Program-made: the position numbers and the translations under genes | NCBI RefSeq assembly: GCF_020382885.2 | Contig: NC_058503.1 | Coordinates: 20,469,535 to 20,533,534, forward strand | Direction: 5' to 3' | Source of the DNA: Scatophagus argus | Taxonomy: Eukaryota > Chordata > Actinopteri > Scatophagidae | Length of the DNA: 64,000 bases | Shown here: positions 36,066-48,800 of the stretch, piece by piece | How the letters are laid out: every line of letters starts with the position of its first letter | How positions within the stretch are numbered: the stretch's first letter is position 1 | Notes under the pieces: model-generated | The model's database searches: none | Told to the model about the DNA's origin: nothing | Seen by the model: the letters and a program-made list of their open reading frames with translations, nothing else

Positions 36066-38643
36066 CAAAGTAAGAAATCTTTCAATTTTACATGCTCACA
36101 CAGTGCTTTTGACCAAAACTTTTCTTTTATACACTGAATCCCTGAATAACCAAACATCTAACTCATAATGTGCCCTACCTTTATGCCAACAATGATTTTA
36201 GTTGAACAGTGATTATTTTTCAGTAACTTCTCTCTTGAATATGAAGATTAGAATTTAGTCTTGTGTACAGCTCATTCAGCTGAAAAGCAATGAAACGTAG
36301 CCTTCAGAGACTTTCATCCACCCACTGGTTCTGTAGAAAAGCTTTTTTCCCCCAGTCCAGAAACCTTATGAAGTGGCAGAATCAGGCAAAGTGAGGATAG
36401 ATGGACCTGACAGACATTACTTCATACCCAGACCAGCTAAGCTGAAGCGTGTTAAACCGTGAGCTACGCTGACATCACACTTTAGCTGCACTGCAGAGCC
36501 GAAAACCTTCGCCTGCATCCTGAGGTCAGTCAAAGATGAGGAAATATCTTCCTCACGTAATGGGCGAGAAACTTCCTGTTAGTGCACAATGTCCAGGAAG
36601 TTCAACACACACACATCATATGGCTGTGTGTTAGTCCATCATTACATCATACACAACTACATAATCTTTATTAATGTTCTTAAGCTCCTGATCGGCACCA
36701 ACAGTCAAATTCTAACTTTTAATATTTTAAATACAAAAACAGGGTAGTAGCTTTTACGGGACTATTTGTTTGTAGGAGGTTCTGAAGTTGCTAGGAGCAG
36801 TTCAATTAATGCAATATGGAAGGCTGACCCATCTCACATGATGTTCAGTGAGCCCTGTTCTGTTTCCTTTCTGCTCCCTGCACACATTCCTACTGTCTGG
36901 ACCTGAAAACCTCCTCCTGAACCAGTCCAAAGCTCACCTTCTAGCTGTATAAACCCCAGCTCTCCCCGGGCTCCCAGTCTGGCCCAGGCACTCGACATTT
37001 CTTTTTAATGATGAATGAATGACCTGCCTGCTCTGCCTCTGATGGGCCTACTCGGACATTGTCACCCTAACCCCAACCATTCATCACTCCTCATGCCTAA
37101 ACCTAACCAACCAGGCCCACCGACAGACCTCGGAGCATCTTCTGGGCTGTGGCTGAGGGGGCTGTGGAGGCAGCGGTACTGACAAAGGGTTAGATTACTA
37201 TTGTTTTTTCACATAAATAACAAACATCAAATTAAAATGCATAATTTCTACAATCAGTTACGTTTGAGTATCATCACGCTACGACTTGGACATGTGCCTA
37301 AGTGTTTTGCTGAGAGGAATATGACAGAACACATGTGTACAGGCCAGTTTATTTTTCTTCTTTTTTGTCATGTTATATAGTACATTTTTTATGCAATGTA
37401 AATTCTAACAAGTTGAGTTTACTTAAAGAAATTTAGGAAGCTGAGTGTGAAATTATTATATTTAAGCAAGCTTTACTTGTTTTTAAAGTTGTAAGAACTT
37501 ACTGTATCTCAGTACCGTTAAATTCACATCAAGTTGTTACAACTCAAATAGTGTGTCACTTTAACTTTATTTTATTTAATATATTCTGCCAAAACAAGCG
37601 GACATCACTTGAAATGTGTAATATACTTCACTTGAGGTATCTTATTGTAATCCACTTCAATAAAGTTGACAGAAACTCAATAAAGATAAGTCACAGTAAC
37701 TTAATAAACTGTGCCAAAGTGAGTGAGCAGTACTTAATTTTAAATAAAGGCACTTAACATACCTTAGTTTAGCTAACTTATAAATAAGAATTCACAAAAC
37801 GGCATTACAAACATGTTTTATTATTCCAGTATCTGTAAACAACAATAATAATCAACACGCTGTTCATTTGTAAACTTGTCTGGATCATCAAAGGTCGAGT
37901 TTGGCTCAACAGTTGGGGAGATAGATGAATAAAAGGTCAGAATATCTCTTTAGCACCACATACACTCAGTTTTTAATGGAGTTTACCAAATTTGACCTCT
38001 ATCAAAAAATAATAATAATAATAATACATATACTGTAATTTGAATAATAGTACTTGGCCATATGGCGATTTTTGCTAATGTTGCTATTAATTGTTCAGCC
38101 CAAACCCTTCTGTTAGCAGAGAACCAGGCCAGTCAGTGACCAGAGGAGAGAAAACAGGAGGAATAAATGATGCTAACGCCAATTAGAGGCAAATCCTTCC
38201 TTGTAACTTGCCGATTGCTTCAGATTCCTGCTAAATTATGCCTTCTAAATTATTCCCTCAATATTATGTGTTTGTGAGAGAGACTGAGTGTATGAGCGTG
38301 CATATGAGTGACAGAAAGTGTATGTCAGTGAGTATGAGTGAAAATCAGTAAGTGATGTATGAGTGAGACTTAAAAGTGATAATGAGCATGAGGTGTGTCG
38401 ACTGGTCTGGGTAGAAGCTAACACAAGGCCCAGGATTCACAATGGACACTTTTCTGAATGTCTCACAGCAACAAACAGACTTGGCAACATTTAGTCTGTA
38501 AAAATGTAAAATCTGAATTAAACCTGATAATTAAAACTGGATTATTACATACAACTGTACTTGTACATACACCTTCAAAGCAGCAAAATGTAAGTCAGCT
38601 CTTTAACAACTTTGATATATTCAACATTTGTTGCAGAAGCACA

Positions 38644-39640
38644 CTACACTCTAATACTAAACATCATATAATGTCGTCTGAGGTTCAACAACATCTTCTG
38701 GATGAAGTCAAATGTGTTCTTCATACCTTTGGGGTAATCCAGATGGTGTGCACACATTAAGCCGAACAGAAGACAAAGTGCTTAAGAGGTTGTGGGAATC
38801 TCATCCGTGACAATGTTGCCTTCAAGGATGATTGCAGTGCTGTTAATCAAAGGTGGCGTCTCCTCAGTCATGATTGTAAGAACATCAACACGCACCTGTG
38901 TGAAGTCACATGCAGAGTCTGAATCCTGCATTAAAAATAAAAGAACACAAATAAATTAAGGTTGTTATAGCGTGTTCACTCTTATGATGCACAACATCAC
39001 ATAGAAGAAACAAGCACTCTGGAATACTGTCTTAGAGAGCTCTTTAGATTATGAGCAGGCAGAAATGGCTGCATTTCAGCACCAAGTCTTAACAAAAAGA
39101 ATAAAAAAAATAAAAAAGGCTACACAGCTTCATCTGGGAAGCTCAGATTTGGCTCAAACTAGGAATGTATTGAAAATCATGTAAAACATAGACGTGTTGT
39201 TGCAATCTAGTGATATAACCTTCTAAACGCAATTCTATATCGGGCAGAAATTGAAATGAAACATTTTCACCATAGACTAAATGGAAAATTACTTTCCTTC
39301 AGCATCACATGTGAGGCATCAAATTTGTAACTCCCAACTGATTAAAAATATGTCACTTGTTTAATGTTGTGACAACCTCACTTAAATATGTTTGGTTTGC
39401 AAAGTGTGAATACAGGCTATAATTACTAACTTGACCTCAGTTTTTGGGAACTGTACTATTGGCTAAACCTGAGGTCTGATGATGTCCCAAAATGTGCACT
39501 GTGTGATGGTCAGTCATTGTCATCATAAATGTACTTACTGAGCAGCTGAGGAAGAATTCGCTGGAATTATCTCCAAGGTACAGGAGCAGACATTGCAGGA
39601 CACCAGTGCGTGCTGTGGTGATGTCATTGGCCTCATGGAA
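38644..39640 (-). pseudogene. C-terminal exons of a teleost-expanded uncharacterised protein family, broken by stop
   Basis: Two - strand exons join in phase 0. The upstream one (5' border about 39640-39600, donor gtaagt just below 39541) encodes ANDITTARTGVLQCLLLYLG and DNSSEFFLSCS. The next starts at 38925 after acceptor tttttaatgcag and encodes DSDSACDFTQVRVDVLTIM, then TAIILEGNIVTDEIPTTS. The frame then meets TAA at 38784-38782. Past it the same frame continues ALCLLFGLMCAHHLDYPKGM and KNTFDFIQKMLLNL, ending at 38644. From memory, a multi-copy, unnamed teleost family (sometimes labelled SAM-domain-like) has this sequence uninterrupted, with a Pro-Gln just where Ser-stop is read here. The TAA therefore looks like a CAA-to-TAA change. 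The large central exon of the family was not found nearby. Family recall is from memory. Confidence 0.6.
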
Positions 39641-39755
39641 AAGATGACAAAAAAGAATAAGCAGAAGACTATATGAAAGCAAACTTATTTGAAAAAAAAA
39701 AATCAGTGGATATGTGTGCTCAAGTTACAAAGTTGAATTCTAAAGAATTACTTAC

Positions 39756-41032
39756 TAATTACTGTAGTAGCAGTTGTAGGCCTAGCTGAGGTTTGCAAGC
39801 ACACTACCATAAGGTGGGAATGATGAAGAATCTGAAACAACATGTACTTGTGAGAGGGCGATCGAGCGACTGGCACCAAACAGTTGTCTATATTCAATAA
39901 GACAAAACCAAAATTTGTCACATTTATCATCATTTTTTTTCAAAGGTTTTTAATGTAATAAATTTGCAATGGTGAATCAAACTAAGACCCAAAAATAAAC
40001 ATGAAATAAAAATTACTCAGAGTGACAATACCGTCGGATTTTGGTCCGGTCTACTGAGAAAGCTTCTTATCCAGCAGCACTGATGGAGGAGGTGCAGTGG
40101 GACGAAAAGCTGCCGCTGCTGCTGAGTTGGTCTGGCTGGGTAAGACCGTTATCTGGTGCCCTGGTGGTCAATACAGTCTTGGTGACCGAGTGTACCTCTT
40201 TTCCAACTGCCGCCAACTTCACTGTCACAGACACCACCTAAGGTAGGCTATATGGAGAAAAAAATCAAAACAAAAAAAGTATTAAATCAGTACAATTTTA
40301 ACAGTCACGTGTTACCACATTATCATGTCCTTCATATCTAAGCAAGATGAAATGATGACCTGGTCAATACTGTTTCAATGTTTCCAGATTAGCGTATTAA
40401 AACAGACAGCAGTGCCTATGAAAACCTCCTTACTCAGACAAAATGTATTACTTAAGGATAAGCATCACTAATTAATCTGACCTGCATTTTTTGAAGTCTA
40501 AATGAAAGCAGTACCCACCTTGTCTCCTTTCTTCTGTGTTGGTTTGTTGGTTTTATTATTTATGGTCTCATACCACCTGCATGAAATAAACCAAACTGGG
40601 TAAAGTCACTAGTCTGTGCCAGGCGCCAGCATCAAAATACTGTAGTTATAAATAAGTGTAAAAATTATTGAGTGTGATGTACGGTTGTGATTGCTATGAT
40701 AACATGATATTGTAGAAAAGTATGACGGCAGCGCTCGACTTCCGTGCTCATCGCGGCTCCAGTTGCCGGCGACGGCCGTGGATCGGCCCGCTGCTCCAGC
40801 GCTTCACTCGGCCTGCATTTCCCTTTCTCTACTGGGTCAGTTATGACCGCTGTCTGGAGCAGCGGACGTGTACTGAGCCCGAGAAGAAGCGCTCAGTTTG
40901 AATGTTGTGTCTATAAACTGCGACCGACAAACCTTAACTGACCTTAGCTAATGTTTACGTCCCAGCACGAGCAGGACTGCACCCTGACACACGTATAAGT
41001 TCTGCTGCCTGGAACTGAAGCACGGAGCCCAT
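39756..41032 (-). CDS. Predicted upstream exons of the broken - strand gene (unrecognised N-terminus)
   Basis: Four putative exons with consensus borders chain in phase: 40959-41032 (ATG at 41032, MGSVLQFQAAELIRVSG, donor gtaaac, phase 2); 40519-40576 (WYETINNKTNKPTQKKGDK, donor gtgggt, phase 0); 40147-40237 (VVSVTVKLAAVGKEVHSVTK, donor gtctta, phase 1); 39756-39887 (NCLVPVARSPSHKYMLFQ then ILHHSHLMVVCLQTSARP, donor gtaagt, phase 1). They begin in a CpG island and lead into the family exon at ~39.6 kb, though that last junction has two workable choices. I do not recognise the protein. Agreement of phases is suggestive, not proof; this may be a decayed or hybrid gene. Confidence 0.3.
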
Positions 41033-41470
41033 AGCCTGTTAAGCTAACTCATACAGCTAAATTAGCAGCTCGTCGTAGTCCAGCAGCTAACAGACAGGAA
41101 CCGGTGGAGACATGATAAATATGAACACTACACTGGGGCTCGGTCCAGACAGAGTCAGAGCACTTTTAATCGGATTCGCTCATGTTGAACTGCTGCTAAC
41201 GTTAGCTCTGTGAACCCGCACAGACACACACAAGCTAACATGCCAACGGAAAGTCGGAAAGTCAGAGATGTCGGCTTTCTTCGAACAACTCTCATTCCAA
41301 ACATTAAATTATATTGACAAGATTACAAACAAAAGCTTTAAATTTACCGAAATCAATGTTGGAGTCGGCCTTCGGAGAGAGGACTGGGGCCAGGCGCACG
41401 ACTTTGACCTCTTGCGTTTGAATGAGTTTGGCGGTATCGGTAGATGCTCGCTAACCGGAAATGGACATGC
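40730..41470 (-). promoter_or_regulatory. CpG island, probable promoter
   Basis: Dense in CG dinucleotides against an AT-rich background (for example cgccgg, cggccgtgg, ggcgcacgac). At its outer edge it holds an ETS-type aaccggaaat and an NRF1-like catgcgcac. Direction is inferred from the - strand exons it precedes; it could be bidirectional. Confidence 0.5.
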
Positions 41471-42452
41471 GCACTAGGGTGCACAGCTCTGTAACTTGTG
41501 TCATATCAGAGATAAAGTAAACTTAAAAAACTAGTATGAATTAAGTTAAATGCACAATTTCATCTTAAGTGAGGACATTGTTTGCATTTCAAGGATTCAA
41601 GGAGCTTTATTGTCATTTCACACAAGTAGAAACATGAGGTGGAACGAAATTAGTTTCCCTGGTCCTGGTATAAGCCCAATAACATCAATACTAATGCTAT
41701 AAATATAAAAACAACACTATATAAATATAAAAACAACCAGATTAAAAGATATAACCAGTGAACAGGGACCAGATGGCTACAATATTTACAGCAGTATTGC
41801 AGAATTGTGCAAATGAGGAATAGTGCAAATGCAAATGAGGAACAGTGAAAATTTACAGTGTGAAAGTTTCTTTTCAAAAAGGTAAATTACAAATAATGAA
41901 TGTAAGTGAGAGTAATAATGGAGGCACATTTAATTGTACCAAAAGATAGTTAAGTTGTTGCCCCTGTGCAATAAGTACAAACAGAACTGTTTCAACTCAC
42001 ACCTTATTAAACTGAATTGCTAAGGACCTTGTTCACAGTTGCAGAAATGACAAACTCGGTGGCTCAGTAATGAGCAAGGTCACCTTGTGCTGGACTCCTG
42101 GTCCGGGCATGTTATCCTCGTGTTTGTCAGGTATTTTGAGAGTTTGGGATGGCCCAGCAATGACGGAGATGGAAGCATATTTGGGTGTACTAAACCCTTT
42201 GTGGGCCTTTTGGGATTTCAACTTATTATTTATGCACTGTTTAAAGTTCCATATGTTCAGTCAGTTTGTGTACTCTCTGTTGCTTCTGACACACAGTCAG
42301 GCGGTAATATGAGAGCAGATAGGACCCTGTCAGTGGCATCACAATGTTTACCCACACACAGCTGACTTTCAGGATCCTTGGGTTCATGTTGCTATCGTCC
42401 AAGGGTCATTCTGACTTTTAGTAGTCACTAATAAACCTAGGAAACCTTAAGA
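41033..42452. other. Between CpG-island gene and igfbp2
   Basis: Outer part of the CpG island, then AT-rich DNA with an inverted copy of a retroposon tail (41593-41653), and the presumed igfbp2 promoter/5' UTR just upstream of 42453. No clear TATA box could be assigned. Confidence 0.5.
41593..41653 (-). mobile_element. Retroposon 3' tail, copy 2 (inverted)
   Basis: On the - strand it reads CTAATTTCGTTCCACCTCAT ... ATGACAATAAAGCTCCTTGA, matching 9831-9893 over most of its length. Confidence 0.55.
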
Positions 42453-42807
42453 ATGGTCATATATTTTACCTACGGGCTGCTGGTTGCATACTTAGCTTTG
42501 CCTGGAATCTTACTGGGAGATTTGGCTTTCCGATGTCCAAGTTGTACTGCGGATCGTCTAGCTGCGTGTCCCAAAGTCACAGCATGTCCAGAAATAGTGA
42601 GGGAGCTGGGCTGCGGCTGCTGTCCAGTGTGTGCAAGGCAGGAAGGGGAGCTTTGTGGGGTCTACACGCCGAGGTGCTCCAGTGGCCTGAGGTGCTACCC
42701 GAGCACAGAGGCTGAGTTGCCTTTGCAGCAGCTCATCCAGGGTTTGGGACGATGTGGACAAAAAGTGGAACTGGATGTCACAAGCCTGGACAACCAGGCT
42801 ACAAATG
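42453..42807 (+). CDS. igfbp2: igfbp2 exon 1: signal peptide and N-terminal IGF-binding domain
   Basis: 355 bases, donor gtaagt, phase 1. Encodes the signal sequence, [19 protein letters not shown], the GCGCCxxC signature and all 12 N-terminal Cys. Confidence 0.96.
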
Positions 42808-45800
42808 GTAAGTAAACGCTGCAGCATGTTTATTCTAACAATGGATAAAACCAGGCAAAAAGAGTCACTCAGTGTGAGTTTTATGAGACTCCACAGCCCC
42901 CACAGCTCTACTGACATTTTAGCCCCCTTCTGCTTATTGTTTAGGTTTCACAGCCCACAGCTTTACTGCTGGGTCACTCTTACTGCTCTCATCAACATTG
43001 TTTGCAGCAACAACTAGCAGCAATGTGGGTCAAAACTCTTTGCAGTAAATGTGCATTTTATGTTCAGCAGCGTCCCAGTAGTCTCCACTAAGGGCCTAAA
43101 TAATTCCCGGTTGATAGGAACTATTTCTCCTTCGACCTGTCACTGTCATATATGAACTACAGCAGTGTATAAGATCCCACTGACAGGGAGTTAACTTTGG
43201 TCATGGCAGTCATTTGTAGAACTTTTTCTGTAGTTCACTTGAGCATTGAGGTTTAATCACAATTCAGAATATGATGAGGTTAGGAGTTGCAGTCTGAAGA
43301 AAAAGAGAAGAAAGGTGCTGCTATAGAGGCTTCAGTCAGCGAGTCCTCTGGCACTGGCAGGAATTATCCAACAACAGAGAGACAGTGTGTAGCTATTAGC
43401 AATGTTTATCATCAGTGTTTCATCATCTATCATCTGTGTACGCTTCAGTCTGTGTGCATGTTCCCTGGTGTCCTAACTAGTTTATTGAGCTTTTGTACAA
43501 AGTACGGGTATTGCATTGGTATGTGCAATGCCAGCCAGGGGTTTTAACATCACATTGGAAAGAATATCAGCAGTGTCACATATCACTACTCGCTGATAAG
43601 CTCAGCTGGGTAATATATGGATTTTTAGCAGCAAAACAGATGAAAAAGAGCTGTTCTTCATTACCTAAGATTTATCTTGAGTAATGTGAATTAAATGTTG
43701 AAATCAGGCACACCAAAGGCTCACTCTCAATGGATGCTATTTACATTAAACCGTTTTTAATTGTATCATTATAGTTTCTTATATTAGTCAGAATAACAGA
43801 ATACAGACTGCTTTCACTCTTTCCATATTTATTTGAACAAAGGCAACCATTGTTAAATTTTAGTGTTTCCCCATTGTCCCAAGACCAAATTCTTCTTTTA
43901 CTGTCAGAGTCACATCACTGTGTGAAAGTATCTTTGTCTTAATGGGAAGTTACGTACAGTTAACTGAACATTAAGACAAAATGGAGGTCTTACAGAAGTA
44001 GATGAGGAAGTAGCAGATTCGGTAGGACACAAAACAATTTATTGACCATATGAGACATTGTTACTGCTTTCAGTGCACTTGTTAATGATGTAAACCAAAT
44101 GCCTACTCCAAAAGCTAACTATACAACATTTTCTGTCAGTGTAAAAATTACATACATCCTTGTGAATTTATCCCTTTTTTTGCTGGTTAATGTTTAAACT
44201 TAAACTATCTGGAGCTTTCTTTATAGACTATCATGATACATCATGGTAGTCTATAGCAGCTTGAAGTGACATGTAAAGAGTCTGTGTAAACCATTCTTGT
44301 GGATTGCAGTACTGATCCTCTGCATACTGAAATGTAATACAAACCATTCCAGTATTCATAGGGGAGTTTAATATATTAATACTCTGACAGCATCGCCCAG
44401 CCAGCTAGTGCTGACCTGTCATCATACCTGGGGATGATATTAAAATAACTAGCTTCAAGTAAAGGAGTTTTATGGAGAAGTTGAATCAAAGCAAGATTCT
44501 CACTGCGGGACTCTTTCTGTGTTAAAAAACCACATCTACATCAAACGTATTTGGTCACAATAATGACCCAAAATAAATAACTCAGAAATCCTGCGGGGAC
44601 AGAGAAATCTCAAGCTTTTTCTCCCCAACACTGCAGTTATTAGGGACAAAGGGTCACTTTTGATTCCTGAAAATGAATTTTGACATATGCAATGCGTTTA
44701 GCAGGCAGTGGCAGGCCAACATCTGTGAGCACAAACAAGCGCTATCCCTCCAGTGAACCCGTAACATGTCTGTAACCCACATATCTTCAAAGCTCTCCTA
44801 TTGCGAGTGTCTTATTTTGATGCAGACTTCTGTTTGTAGCACTTGAGGGAATCGATTCGATACACATTTAAAAATGAAAAAGAAAATAGAGGAAGATGGA
44901 ATTGTGGACCTTTAACATGCTGTAAACATAAGTGAAACACACTGCAGATGCCCTTCAGGGTGGTGTAGGGGACAGGTGCAACCCGATTTCTCAACCAAGC
45001 TTTAGTATAAATACATGTGAACTCATTCTGAGTGATGCCTTTGATAAGTTCTTGGACTGAGTTATTTTCAGACAATCTCACAAGAAATCTCAGCAGAGGT
45101 CATTTCTTTTTTCATTTTTGTCCAAGATTCTTGAAGACTCTTTAAGGTTTGGTTGGGAGAGGGTAGTAAAAACAAACCCATATCCAGACCCTGTAACTTT
45201 AGCTCAGCGTGATGGACTTGTCTGCACTCTCTCCGCTGTGATTTACCATCAGTGCTCAAACCAGTTAGAACACACAAAGGCAGAGCTGAAAATGAGCATC
45301 AGATCAGACTGCGGTTCACTGTGTTATGCTTGGCTTTTCAGGCATGAGATGCAGACTGCATGCTATCAGATGTCAACATCTGTCTCCTTTGCACCCGCTA
45401 AAATACACATTTTGAGGTTATTTCCTGTAGCTGGTTGAGATTCTCCATCCTAAATAACCACACTGCTGTTCACTTGAAAGAGAACAGAGACTTGAGGCAT
45501 TTATTTGTGGTCATTTGGTGTGATCCTGAGTTAAAATGGAATTCTTATCACTTGCACTCACTTTAAGTAAATCAAAGTAAACAGCATAACAGCCTGCATA
45601 AATGGTCCAGAATTCAAATAAAGCACTCCAGTTTTGCCTGAAGTGAGAACATTTGATCTCCGATTACTTTTCTGCAACTGTCATTAACGTGGCATCACTC
45701 TGCTCCTCCTACTCCTCCACAATTTGCAGCAAAAGGACTTTTGCAAATTTCCATGTTGCAAAGTTGAAGGAAAAACAAAACACTAATATTTTAAATCCAT

Positions 45801-48800
45801 GGATTTAATTCTTTGCATCTGAAAAGTGTGTAATATTAGAAAAGGCATAACATCTTCAGTGTTTCCACTTGAACTGTTTTTGCAGTGGGAGTTGACTCTG
45901 AAATGTTCTCCGAGTCACAGTCCACCAAGGATTCAGCCTGGTGATGAATGTGTGTTTGAGCTTCAGTCTCCAGACGAATCAAAAACAAGTGTCTTCGTTT
46001 GAATCCGGGACAAAGGAAATTCATTTGTGGTCTCTTACGAGGTAATGAAGTTCATGGCAGGAGTGGAGCAGCTGTCAGTGACATGGATGCATTACAACAG
46101 CAACATTTCAACATGTGTTGTATATATGCAGGGAGGGTCTGTTCAGTACGTAGCCTTTGTCTTTTCATTATATCAGTAGCAATCCCCACCAGCCAGGCCT
46201 ACATGACCTTCCTATAACAAAACTTAATAATAATAATAAACCCTTTTTTCAGGGTTTATTATCCTTTTTTGAGCCAGCATGCACAAGACCAGGACCATGG
46301 CAGTGAAACAGCTAAATGGAATTCATTTGTCATTATGAATTACCTGTGATTTCCTACTGTGACATGTCGACATGTCTGCTGCTGTGGAAGGGAGGCAGAT
46401 TTACATTGAAAATACCTTTCTAACACACTCACTAAGTTTTGCTTTACTCATTTGATTTTTCATTTATGTTGATCATGTACTGTCACTGTGGAATAAAGAA
46501 ACAGCAGCTGTGTTAATGTGCAAAGTGCACACTCCAAAACCACTGCGGCACTTTATGTGAATGTATTTCTCTCTTTTCTCATATCTTATCTACAACTCTG
46601 CCCAGTATATCTAGGAATTACAAATATATTGGACTAACCTGAACTTGACTAACTTCCAAGAAGTCCAGCACACTACTATATGATAATAAGGGCATGTGTG
46701 TATTTCTTACTGTTTAAACTACGCAAGCCACCAATCACCCACAGGCAAACCCCCTTCTTCAGCCAATAGGAAACCACTGTCCTGTGTAGTACTTTCTACA
46801 CTTTCTATTTCTTTGTCTTCCTCCTTTCTTTTCTCGTGTTGTCGGTGGTCCAAGGCTGCCCTTGTTGCCCTGCAGGTGAGCTGCTGCTGAGACATGCTCC
46901 TTCCCCTTCACTCGCCCTCTCAGCTCTTTAATTACTCTATGTAGATGTGTGCTGCACAAGGTGTGTGAGCCACAGGAGAAGGTGAAGCCATAAGACATCA
47001 CCTGGGGTGGGAGCTGCATGTTGGTGCCTGCAGTTTTTTCGAAAACTCCCCCCTGAGGGATAACTAGAAAGCCCCCCCACCCCCGTGCTGATCTTAAAAA
47101 AAGCTCATGCTGATAAGTTTGATGTTGCTTAATATGATTACAACATTAATGAGCAAGAATTTATGATCACAGCTGTACTGTATTATGGTATTAATGTATT
47201 ATCACATCCCAACACGCACACAGCAATAAAAGCGTTTGTTTGGACATGTACTTCTGGCCACCAGCCCAAATATTATTCAGTTTATTTGCTGTCCTGTTAG
47301 CTTTTTTTTCTTCTTCTCTACCAATCCATGCAAAATATGTGTCTCCTCGTTCAGCTTTTGACTGTTGTCTGCCAGCTTATTTCTCCTGGGCACATAGCAT
47401 AATGTGGGTTTATCAGAGTTTCACTGAAAACAGCTGCCTGGAAACAGGGTTAATGAGAGTGGAGAGAGTGAACCAGAACAGTAAATTTGAGGGCCATAAA
47501 ACCAAAACAATTAGCTGCAGAGCTGGGTGATAATTCTCTGTGGATCTGTTTCTACATTATGGCGTCCTTAACATAAAACAGGGATTTCTTTCAAAGTTAA
47601 AAAGTTGTTAGATACATTCATTTGTGCAGATTAAAGTGAAATATGTGATTATTTTTTGCACCACTGACAAAAGGCATGAACAATGAACTTTGTGGGGTAT
47701 TTTTAAGGAGAAGATACTGCTGTGCAAAAGGATTTATATGTATTGGTTGCAAGTTTGTTATCATTTTGAGCAATAATTTATCACTGACTCCAAATAAAAA
47801 AAAAAATCCATGAGGAAACACATGCAACAAAACATAGAATAATGTACTGCATATGGACATTTGTTCACTGGCTAGCCAATGGGAATTTGTTTCAGCATGT
47901 AGCCCACATGGACAAAGTATGGCCGCCTCAGCTGGAACCACACCATGGACCATCTCAATCCAGCCTCGACATCCTCAAAAAGAAATCAAACAGTCGCAGC
48001 CAACATTCAATAAAAGGCGGGAGTATGTTAATGAATCTCGAGGTGAATGACTACATCGTGTCTTTATTACTATTTTTCACTTGGTTCCAACAGAGGGCGC
48101 TGTCTGCATTTAGATTGGACAAAAGGCCTCGAGTTGACGATCACTCAGTCATCTCCAGTGACAAGTTTCGTTAGCAGTTGTGAAGACACAGACGTGAAAA
48201 GTACGAATGCTTTAAAAAAAAGAGCGGTTTTGATGGTTTTTAACCAAGAATGAATATCTAAATATTGTGTCATTAGTTTCTGTTCAAAGGCAGTCGTATT
48301 GTGGTGTTCAAGGGACACAACATCAAAAGACATTTCTCCACAAAGCATACTAACTATGCCACAGACTTGTCATATTGTCCAACCTTGAGCAAATATGTTG
48401 ATGGGAAAAGCATACATTTTGAAAGTGAAAATCGTCTTGACCTTCGACCGCACTTATTGTCTTTCAAGTGACAAAGTCTGCAGGGGCACCAATTGACCAA
48501 AGTTTTCCCTTTAAACTACAAAGGCAAGTTGATTTGGTTAGGATGACACACATGGCCACATGGAAGCACAGCAACATCCAGAGTTGAAAGAACATGCTAA
48601 CCCTAAAAGGTTTGAAAAGGACTTCTGGCCAGGCAAACCTTCTTCATTATTCAATTTCTTCTTGTCCGTTTTCCAGCTGTAAAGTGTTTGAAGTGGCCGA
48701 GCCTTGAGAGGAACCATTTACACTGACAATGGTTTGAAGTACTGTAAGGCCACTTTCTTGGCAGCGGAGGCACAGTGAAGTTTTTGAGGCACAGCTTCAC

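Larger units (their letters stand above)
32705..38643. other. Intergenic region between RAMP and the decayed gene
   Basis: No gene supported. The 145-codon - frame at 33489-33926 crosses a CA repeat and is treated as chance. Contains a CA run at 33644-33664, a perfect CTCF-type motif at 36052-36065, and at about 37370-37790 an AT-rich block dense in short AAGTT/AACTT/CTTAA words and AATAAA-like words. Confidence 0.55.

Noticed and set aside
36950-37160. GC-richer patch with CCTAACCC words, possible exon
   Set aside because: No open frame with splice borders and no family match.
41268-41477. 69-codon + frame at the CpG-island edge
   Set aside because: No homology recognised and no donor context; likely island sequence without coding role.
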